Shown here: piece after piece, positions 1-5,138 of the stretch | How the letters are laid out: every line of letters starts with the position of its first letter | Numbering within the stretch: position 1 is the stretch's first letter | Source of the DNA: Chloroflexota bacterium | GTDB taxonomy: Bacteria; Chloroflexota; Anaerolineae; Anaerolineales; UBA4823 | Direction: 5' to 3' | Assembly: GCA_030669775.1 (NCBI GenBank) | Contig: DAOVCZ010000142.1 | Location: 1-5,652 of the forward strand | Length of the DNA: 5,652 bases | Program-made: the position numbers and the translations under genes | The notes under the pieces: generated by a model | Told to the model about the DNA's origin: nothing | Seen by the model: only the letters and a program-made list of their open reading frames with translations | Databases searched by the model: none

Positions 1-1116
1 TTATTCTTGAGAAAGCGAAACAAAGACCAATTTTATGTTGGTCGTGGATTTCTTCTGGCTTTGGGTCTGGTTATTAGTTTATGGTTCATCTCGTTGTTAT
101 TTGGTTTGGGGATCGCCAGCATCCCCTTGCTTGGAAATATCTTTGTTAGCTCTCTAGGTGGTGAACCAGGTATTGTTTTGTTAGCAGAATCTTTGTCGCG
201 TCGATTTTCTGGTCTGGGATGGATTACTTTAATTCTCTTATTGGGTTTGACATTTGGATATTTGTTAACCCTATACAGGTCAAAATCAACGACTGCTGTT
301 GAACCTAACTCTTCACAAAATAAGAAAAATTCAATAATTTCAGAACCAACCTCATTATCACTTCCATCATCACATGATTTTGTACTGCTATTGATCCTCA
401 TGGGCGGTTTGTTGGTATTGTTTGCAGAGTTTTTCTATCTCCGGGACCAATTTGGCTCCCGGATGAATACAATTTTTAAATTCTATTTTCAGACCTGGAT
501 TTTTTGGGGATTGGCAGCAGCTTTTGGAACTGCAGTGCTATTGAAGGAATTAAGCCGGTTTTGGGGAGCTGCTTTTCGGATTGGATTAGCCGTTTTACTT
601 ATCGCAGCGTTAACGTATCCCTTTTTCAGTCTGTGGAATAAAACGAATGGTTTCAATCCAATTTCTGGTTTCACTCTTGATGGCACAGCCCATTTAGAAA
701 GCAGTATGCAAGAAGATTTAGCTGGAATCCGCTGGCTGGAAAGTGCCCCTGCGGGTGTGGTAGTTGAAGCAGTTGGACCACAATATTCTGAATATGCACG
801 AGTAGCGACAATCAGTGGGCTGCCAAATGTGTTGGGATGGGCAGGTCATGAAAGCCAATGGCGCGGTGGTAGGAAAGAAATTGGGACCCGCGAAGAGGAC
901 ATTGAAACGATTTACAGGTCTTATAACTGGGAAGACACAAAACAATTGTTGGATATGTACAATGTCCGCTATATCTTTATCGGTACCTTAGAACGACGAA
1001 CATACCGTGTGAATGAGGCCAAATTTGAGCGGTTTCTTGGAGCGCCGGTTTATAAATCAGATCAGGTTTCCATCTACGAAGTTCCCATGGACCTTGACTC
1101 TTCTATGGTCAACTAA
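1..1116 (+). CDS. DUF2298 (Chlor_Arch_YYY-type) membrane protein, C-terminal part
   Basis: This is the 3' end of a large polytopic membrane protein. The frame is open from base 1 to a TAA at 1114-1116 (371 residues), so the gene starts outside the window; the TTG at base 7 is not a convincing start. Counting from base 1, hydrophobic segments lie near residues 16-41, 72-92, 125-143, 158-181 and 190-210. A Ser/Asn-rich polar loop covers about 93-123. Residues after about 212 form a soluble C-terminal domain. Family-like signatures are EFFYLRDQFGSRMNT (from base 427), TLDGTAHL, and GWAGHESQWRG (bases 835-867), followed by a VRYIFIG strand. Family members are usually about 700-900 residues, so roughly half is missing, including the YYYxG motif that names the family. 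The biochemical role is unknown; a part in lipid-linked sugar transfer or flipping is inferred from its frequent pairing with TIGR03663/GT39-like genes, as here. Family assignment is confident, function is not. Confidence 0.88.
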   Translation, partial: LFLRKRNKDQFYVGRGFLLALGLVISLWFISLLFGLGIASIPLLGNIFVSSLGGEPGIVLLAESLSRRFSGLGWITLILLLGLTFGYLLTLYRSKSTTAVEPNSSQNKKNSIISEPTSLSLPSSHDFVLLLILMGGLLVLFAEFFYLRDQFGSRMNTIFKFYFQTWIFWGLAAAFGTAVLLKELSRFWGAAFRIGLAVLLIAALTYPFFSLWNKTNGFNPISGFTLDGTAHLESSMQEDLAGIRWLESAPAGVVVEAVGPQYSEYARVATISGLPNVLGWAGHESQWRGGRKEIGTREEDIETIYRSYNWEDTKQLLDMYNVRYIFIGTLERRTYRVNEAKFERFLGAPVYKSDQVSIYEVPMDLDSSMVN

Positions 1117-1230
1117 CCGTAAAGTCCCTCATTTTCATAATTTAAAAGTACTCGGTTAACTGTTGTATTAATGGTATAAGCGCCAGAAGAAGTATGTAGA
1201 GATACAGTTATAATTATGTTGGGATAACTC
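1117..1230. other. Intergenic spacer (only non-coding gap)
   Basis: These 114 AT-rich bases separate the DUF2298 gene from the GT39-like gene and are the only real gap in the window. There is no GC-rich stem followed by a T run, so no intrinsic terminator is supported. A possible -10 box lies near the right end. The GT39-like gene may therefore be read through from upstream, start from its own weak promoter, or both. I see no tRNA, riboswitch or repeat in the gap. Confidence 0.7.
1209..1214 (+). promoter_or_regulatory. Possible -10 box (TATAAT) upstream of the GT39-like gene
   Basis: A perfect TATAAT sits 16 bases before the ATG at 1231. No TTGACA-like -35 box is found at the expected 16-18 base spacing, and there is no TGn extension. 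If used, it would leave a leader of only about ten bases. The surrounding DNA is AT-rich, so a chance match is likely. A second candidate, TATAAG at 1175-1180, also lacks a good -35 partner. Confidence 0.22.
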
Positions 1231-3018
1231 ATGAAACTTAACCGAATTACCATCGAACAAGGTCTCTTCTTCTTGATTCTTTTGGTAGCACTGGGAATTC
1301 GTATTTTACGAATTGGTGATGTCCCACTATCTGATTTCGAGGCTGAAAAGGCTTTGCAAGCATTTCATGTATCTAGAGGAGAGAACACTAGTCTCTCTTC
1401 TGGTCCGGCTTACCCGATGCTGACTGGAGCCACCTTTTTTCTCCTTTCTGATAACAATGCTTACGCGCGTATTTGGCCAATTTTAGCCGGATGCTGTTTG
1501 GTGTTGTTTCCGTATCTCATCCGTTCGCTGATCGGGCGGAAAGCCGCCTTAATCATGGCCATAGGACTGGCTCTTGACCCGTCTTTGGTTGCTTTTTCGC
1601 GTATTGCTGGCACCGAAATTATGGCTGTCGGATTCGGGGTTATGGCATTAGGATTAGCGTATAACCACAAACCAATCCCTGCTGGCATCTTCGGTGGGTT
1701 AATGATATTGAGTGGTTCGTCTGCATTACAGGGTCTACTGGGATTTGGTTTCGCTTGGTTGATTGGGGATTTATTATCTAAAAGAGATGTTCTGGTTCCG
1801 CTGCCCAGGGAAGAGGCAATTGAGAATAATAAGAGGGCTATTCGCTCAGGATTACTTGCAGCTGGAAGCGTCATTTTAGTTGTAGGGACATTATTCTTCC
1901 TTTTCCCAGAAGGACTTAGCGCTCTGACCAGCATCTTGCCTGCTTATTTTAGTGGATGGACAACTTTTTCTGGGATAACCGCCTCGCGATTGTTAGTATC
2001 GCTGGTTTTTTACAACCCAATCGTATTAATTTTTAGTACTCTCGCTATCATTCAAGGATGGCGGCGACGTGAACCGGTGTCCCAGTGGTTCAGTCTATGG
2101 GCAGGAGCCTCCTTTACTCTTGTCATTATTTACCCAGGACGAGATGTCATTGGCTTGACCTGGGTGTTGGTTCCCCTCTGGGGATTGGCGGCGATAGAGA
2201 TAGCCAGATATTTTCGGGTTCAGGGTGCCGAGCTGCTACCAGCATTAGGACAGGCATTATTGATCTTGTTATTAATGGCTCTGGGCTGGTTTAACTTAGC
2301 TGGCTTAAATATGAGCGGGGGAGATTCTCAAGCCTATCAATTACGCTGGGCAGTGATCGGCGGGACGGTAGTCCTTGGGGGAGTAACTACCTTGCTTATC
2401 GGTTTGGGGTGGTCTGTAAAAACTGCCCAACAAGGTCTTATGTGGGGGCTGCTGCTAGGCCTGGGATTTTATAGTATTTCATCAATGTGGGGCTTATCCC
2501 AGCTTCGTCCCAACGGTGAACAAGAACTTTACGCGCCGATTCCTATAGCTAAAAATGTAGGTGATCTTCAAGCCACTCTCGGCGATCTCTCAGAATGGAG
2601 AACCGGTATGCGGGATACTCTTGATGTGGTCTTAACCACATCTGCTCCATCACTACGATGGGAAATGAGAAACTGGTCAAAAGCGAGATTTTTATCCGCA
2701 GTCCCGGCTGGTGAATTGCCATCTATCATCATCAATCGCGAAGACCAACCTGAACCTAACCTGTCAATCGGGTATCGAGGTCAGGGATTTTCCTGGTGGG
2801 CATACCCAGACTGGGAGGGTCCCCTGCCTGAGAATTGGCCCAGCTGGCTGGTTTTTCGTGATGCTCCGCTGACGAATCACAATATAATTTTATGGGCGAG
2901 GGGAGATCTCTTTCCGGGAGGAGTCCTTGGAAAGGAAGAAGAATCAACTTCAGATGCTGGGGAAGATTTTCCGGATGAGGAATTACCATTAAATAGAATT
3001 GAAGAGGATAGCTTTTGA
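1231..3018 (+). CDS. GT39/Agl23-like polytopic membrane glycosyltransferase-family protein
   Basis: This 595-residue integral membrane protein has about 12-14 hydrophobic segments between residues 10 and 420 and a soluble C-terminal domain at about 421-560. The N-terminal layout matches GT-C enzymes (Pfam PMT/GT39) and TIGR03663: a first membrane helix, then a short acidic motif (PLSDFEAEKA, residues 32-41), a Gly-Pro motif (SSGPAYP, 56-62), and FSRIAGTEI (122-130) before the next helices. Such enzymes use polyprenyl-phosphate sugars at the outer membrane face. The match is imperfect: the usual DE dipeptide reads DFE and HGP reads SGP, so activity is uncertain. The C-terminal domain contains LRWEMRNW, GYRGQGF and LWARGDLFPGG; I recall similar motifs in Anaerolineae homologues. 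Residues 568-595 form an acidic tail (12 of 28 are Asp/Glu). The ATG at 1231 follows a weak GGGAT ribosome-binding site and precedes a short polar start and the first helix. The gene lies between a DUF2298 gene and cmk. Gene certain, exact function not. Confidence 0.72.
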   Translation: MKLNRITIEQGLFFLILLVALGIRILRIGDVPLSDFEAEKALQAFHVSRGENTSLSSGPAYPMLTGATFFLLSDNNAYARIWPILAGCCLVLFPYLIRSLIGRKAALIMAIGLALDPSLVAFSRIAGTEIMAVGFGVMALGLAYNHKPIPAGIFGGLMILSGSSALQGLLGFGFAWLIGDLLSKRDVLVPLPREEAIENNKRAIRSGLLAAGSVILVVGTLFFLFPEGLSALTSILPAYFSGWTTFSGITASRLLVSLVFYNPIVLIFSTLAIIQGWRRREPVSQWFSLWAGASFTLVIIYPGRDVIGLTWVLVPLWGLAAIEIARYFRVQGAELLPALGQALLILLLMALGWFNLAGLNMSGGDSQAYQLRWAVIGGTVVLGGVTTLLIGLGWSVKTAQQGLMWGLLLGLGFYSISSMWGLSQLRPNGEQELYAPIPIAKNVGDLQATLGDLSEWRTGMRDTLDVVLTTSAPSLRWEMRNWSKARFLSAVPAGELPSIIINREDQPEPNLSIGYRGQGFSWWAYPDWEGPLPENWPSWLVFRDAPLTNHNIILWARGDLFPGGVLGKEEESTSDAGEDFPDEELPLNRIEEDSF

Positions 3019-3021
3019 ATG
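3003..3021 (+). promoter_or_regulatory. cmk ribosome-binding site and TGA-ATG junction
   Basis: AGAGGA at 3003-3008 lies ten bases before the ATG at 3019 and falls inside the codons of the acidic tail of the upstream protein. The upstream TGA (3016-3018) directly abuts the cmk ATG with no gap and in the same frame. This supports 3019 rather than the second ATG at 3025, which would be 16 bases from this site. Tight coupling of the two genes is likely. Confidence 0.55.
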
Positions 3022-3708
3022 GGAATGCCTGAGATTATTGCCATCGATGGGCCAGCAGGTTCTGGAAAATCGACAATTGGAAAACTACTGGCTGAGTATC
3101 TAGATTACCTCTACTTTGACACAGGAGTTATGTATAGGGCAGTAACACTTGCGGCAATTAATCAAGGTATCGATATAGAGAATGAATTGAGGGTTTCCAG
3201 TCTTGCGCAAAATGTAAAAATCGATCTTCAAACCCCAACAATAAAAGATGGGCGCAACTGTGATATTTTGATGGATGGTCAGGATGTTACCTGGGATATC
3301 CGCAGTCCAGAAGTTGATGCCAAGGTATCAATCGTCTCCGCTTATCCGAAAGTTCGCCAAGCGTTGAGTGAAAAACAGCGCCAGATTGGACTACAGGGAA
3401 AAGTAGTTATGATGGGACGCGATATCGGCACTGTTGTGCTGCCTGAAGCAGATCTCAAGATTTATTTGGATGCTTCATTAGAAGAAAGGGCAGGCAGAAG
3501 GTATCATGAAAGGATTCTGCGTGGGGAAGACGCAGATTATGATTCGTTATTGGCCATGCTGCGCGAGCGGGATCGGATCGATTCGACACGTGAATTTGCC
3601 CCGCTCAAACCTGCAGACGATTCAATCGTGATTGACACGGATGGATTGAACATTCAACAAGTTTTCGCAACGATATTGGAGTTGACAGAGAAGCATCATG
3701 TCAAATAA
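3019..3708 (+). CDS. cmk: Cytidylate kinase (CMP/dCMP kinase)
   Basis: This cytoplasmic kinase transfers phosphate from ATP to CMP or dCMP, giving CDP or dCDP for nucleotide pools and, through CTP, for CDP-diacylglycerol and phospholipid synthesis. The 229 residues match the usual bacterial length of about 220-230. Visible motifs in order are: P-loop GPAGSGKST (residues 11-19); FDTGVMYRAV (33-42), the nucleotide-monophosphate binding helix with Asp34 and Arg40; the CMP-specific insert region ending in IRSPEVDAKVS (94-104); GRDIGTVVLP (133-142); LDASLEERAGRR (150-161); the lid RERDRIDSTRE (182-192) with its arginines; and APLKPADD (194-201), followed by VIDTDGLNIQQV (204-215). No key residue appears lost. 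The start at 3019 touches the stop of the GT39-like gene, and its last 11 bases overlap plsC-1. A cmk-plsC neighbourhood is common in other bacteria. The one local variation is Val37 in a position often held by Ala or another small residue. Confidence 0.97.
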   Translation: MGMPEIIAIDGPAGSGKSTIGKLLAEYLDYLYFDTGVMYRAVTLAAINQGIDIENELRVSSLAQNVKIDLQTPTIKDGRNCDILMDGQDVTWDIRSPEVDAKVSIVSAYPKVRQALSEKQRQIGLQGKVVMMGRDIGTVVLPEADLKIYLDASLEERAGRRYHERILRGEDADYDSLLAMLRERDRIDSTREFAPLKPADDSIVIDTDGLNIQQVFATILELTEKHHVK

Positions 3709-4408
3709 TCGAAATGGCTACCATCTACCGATTTATGTAGTGATTTTCCGATGGATTTTCCGCCCAATATTTCGGATGATCTTTCATTTGCTCAGCGAGG
3801 TGAGGATCACTGGTACTGCAAACATACCGGAAAGTGGACCATATATCATTGCCATTAATCATATCTCGATCATTGAACCACCATTTGTCATTGCATTTTG
3901 GCCTGTGGCGCCGGAAGCTGTCGGTGCTAAAGATATTTGGGAGCGAAGGGGTCAATCCTTATTGGCCAAATTCTACGGTGGTATTCAAGTTCACCGCGGC
4001 GAGTTCGATAGACGCCTGGTAGAAACAATGTTTCAAGTGATCGAAGCTGAATACCCATTGTTGATTGCCCCAGAAGGTGGCCGGTCCCATACCCCCGGAT
4101 TGCGTCCCGCACTACCAGGTGTAGCATACATAGTTGATAAATCGGGTGCACCTGTTTTGCCTGTTGGGATAATTGGGTCCACTGATGATTTTCTTCACCA
4201 AGCGATTAGATTCAAACGACCTGTCCTGGAAATGAGAATTGGGAAGCCCACCAACATGCCTGCGATTGAAGGAAAAGGTGAACAGCGTAGATTGGCGCTG
4301 AAGAATAATGCAGATTTGATCATGTATAAAGTGGCGGAATTGCTCCCGCCTCCTTATCAAGGGGTTTATGCCGACGAACAAAACCATCTCTCCGAAACCT
4401 CTAAGTGA
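3698..4408 (+). CDS. PlsC-family 1-acylglycerol-3-phosphate acyltransferase, paralogue 1 (HX4E variant)
   Basis: This is a 236-residue LPLAT/PlsC-family protein that probably acylates lysophosphatidate or a related lysolipid at the cytoplasmic membrane face. Family motifs run in order: motif I NHISIIE (residues 54-60); motif II GGIQVHRGEFDRR (94-106); motif III APEGGRS (124-130); motif IV VLPVGI (153-158). The usual HX4D catalytic pair is here His55 and Glu60 (GAA at 3875-3877), an unusual swap of Asp for Glu. The N-terminus has an arginine-striped hydrophobic repeat (17-32), probably a membrane-binding helix. The C-terminus carries LPPPYQGVYAD (216-226), shared with the next gene. The ATG at 3698 overlaps the end of cmk by 11 bases, with a purine-rich AGAGAAG at 3687-3693 as ribosome-binding site. 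The first of three tandem paralogues, it may differ from the others in substrate. The family is clear; acyl donor, acceptor and activity are not. Confidence 0.9.
   Translation: MSNNRNGYHLPIYVVIFRWIFRPIFRMIFHLLSEVRITGTANIPESGPYIIAINHISIIEPPFVIAFWPVAPEAVGAKDIWERRGQSLLAKFYGGIQVHRGEFDRRLVETMFQVIEAEYPLLIAPEGGRSHTPGLRPALPGVAYIVDKSGAPVLPVGIIGSTDDFLHQAIRFKRPVLEMRIGKPTNMPAIEGKGEQRRLALKNNADLIMYKVAELLPPPYQGVYADEQNHLSETSK
3746..3793 (+). repeat. Four degenerate 12-base units encoding FRWI-FRPI-FRMI-FHLL
   Basis: Within plsC-1, residues 17-32 consist of four tetrapeptides in tandem (FRWI, FRPI, FRMI, FHLL), encoded by four 12-base units at 3746-3757, 3758-3769, 3770-3781 and 3782-3793. Each unit begins TTY followed by CGN or CAT. 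A positive residue every fourth position would place Arg18, Arg22, Arg26 and His30 along one side of a helix, with Phe, Ile and Trp filling the rest. This fits the N-terminal membrane-associating helices known for PlsC enzymes. Confidence 0.6.
4359..4370 (+). promoter_or_regulatory. plsC-2 ribosome-binding site and start inside plsC-1
   Basis: AAGGGG (4359-4364) stands three bases before the ATG at 4368. The whole element lies within plsC-1 codons for Gln-Gly-Val-Tyr of the LPPPYQGVYAD motif; the ATG uses the last two bases of the Tyr codon TAT plus the next G. The spacing is shorter than the usual 5-9 bases. The next in-frame alternative, TTG at 4443, has no comparable site, which supports 4368. 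Confidence 0.55.
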
Positions 4409-5138
4409 AGTCGTTAATCCCCAGATTACGCGCCTGGCTCAATTGACCTGGTGGCGTAAGTTATTGCGTAATTTTGTACGTTGGTTATCAAAGCTATTAG
4501 TTTTTCTTTGGACGCGATCTGAATTAATTGGTTCAGAAAATATACCCCAGAGAGGACCGGCATTAATTGTATCCAACCATCTCGGGGATGCGGATTTGAT
4601 CCTGGGATTTGCATATGCGCCACCGATTGTTGAGCCTTTCGCTAAAATTGAATTGTATGATATACCCATATTAGGGAGATTATTGGACGCCTATGGCGTT
4701 ATTTGGGTTCACCGTGGACAGCCAGATCGACGGGCTTTGCGTGCAGTTATGGACGCCATGCAGCAGAGAAGAATAGTGGGGATTGCACCTGAAGGACGTG
4801 AAAGCTTGACTGGTGCGTTAGAGGAAGGTACCGATGGCGCGGCATACCTCGCTTTGAGAGCGGATGTCCCAATAATCCCGATTACTTTCATTGGAACAGA
4901 GAATAAACGAGTCTTTCATAATATGAAACGAGGCAGACGAACGGATGTATCGGTTACCATCGGAAAACCTTTCCGCTTGGAGAAATTTCCCGACCGTCGA
5001 GATTCAATCAAGTTCGGCACAAAGAAAATTATGCGTACCCTTGCTCTACAACTTCCTCCCCGATACAGGGGATTTTATGAGTTCGAAACTCAAGGTTCGG
5101 ATGAGCGTCAAGAGCTCCATGAAAAACCAGGTTCATAA
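4368..5138 (+). CDS. PlsC-family acyltransferase, paralogue 2 (APEGRES variant)
   Basis: This 256-residue PlsC-family protein is the second of the tandem set and probably acts in phospholipid or other lipid acylation at the membrane. Motif I is NHLGDAD (residues 70-76), with the canonical His71 and Asp76. Motif II is GVIWVHRGQPDRR (110-122). Motif III is APEGRES (140-146), where the family consensus is FPEGTRS; the Thr-Arg pair is replaced by Arg-Glu. Motif IV is IIPITF (169-174). A basic, hydrophobic N-terminal stretch at about 29-49 (RKLLRNFVRWLSKLLVFLW) probably contacts the membrane. The C-terminus has LPPRYRGFYEF (229-239), matching plsC-1, and the motif III-IV spacing also equals that of plsC-1, so these two appear closer to each other than to plsC-3. 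The ATG at 4368 gives a 41-base overlap with plsC-1 and fits the ribosome-binding site there. Stop is TAA at 5136-5138. The family is clear; its substrate and whether it complements or duplicates its neighbours cannot be read from sequence. Confidence 0.9.
   Translation: MPTNKTISPKPLSEVVNPQITRLAQLTWWRKLLRNFVRWLSKLLVFLWTRSELIGSENIPQRGPALIVSNHLGDADLILGFAYAPPIVEPFAKIELYDIPILGRLLDAYGVIWVHRGQPDRRALRAVMDAMQQRRIVGIAPEGRESLTGALEEGTDGAAYLALRADVPIIPITFIGTENKRVFHNMKRGRRTDVSVTIGKPFRLEKFPDRRDSIKFGTKKIMRTLALQLPPRYRGFYEFETQGSDERQELHEKPGS
5067..5079 (+). promoter_or_regulatory. plsC-3 ribosome-binding site and start inside plsC-2
   Basis: AGGGGA (5067-5072) stands four bases before the ATG at 5077. As at the previous junction, the element lies in the codons for Arg-Gly-Phe-Tyr of the upstream protein's LPPRYRGFYE motif, and the ATG begins at the second base of the Tyr codon TAT. 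In-frame ATGs at 5101 (preceded by AAGG at 5092-5095) and 5119 are alternatives, so the start is likely but not settled. Confidence 0.5.

Noticed and set aside
7..9. TTG as the true start of the first gene
   Set aside because: The frame is open to base 1, and the family is normally far longer, so this is an internal Leu codon.
33..401. Minus-strand open frame (122 codons) opposite the DUF2298 gene
   Set aside because: Antisense shadow of a membrane-protein gene with family-level motifs; no domain and no support for expression.
1114..1158. Inverted repeat TAACCG (1114-1119) and CGGTTA (1153-1158) as a terminator or operator
   Set aside because: Six-base arms with a 33-base loop, and no T run after the second arm; expected by chance in AT-rich DNA.
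1461..1934. Long open frame on the minus strand (157 codons) inside the GT39-like gene
   Set aside because: It lies wholly opposite a well-supported membrane protein gene; its residues reflect antisense of hydrophobic codons, with no recognisable domain or ribosome-binding site.
2085..2294. A second + strand open frame (69 codons) nested in the GT39-like gene
   Set aside because: Out of frame with the conserved membrane protein, with no ribosome-binding site or known motif.
4112..4387. Minus-strand open frames opposite the plsC genes, considered as small genes
   Set aside because: They cross the plsC-1/plsC-2 overlap, where both sense frames are supported by conserved motifs; nothing recognisable in them.
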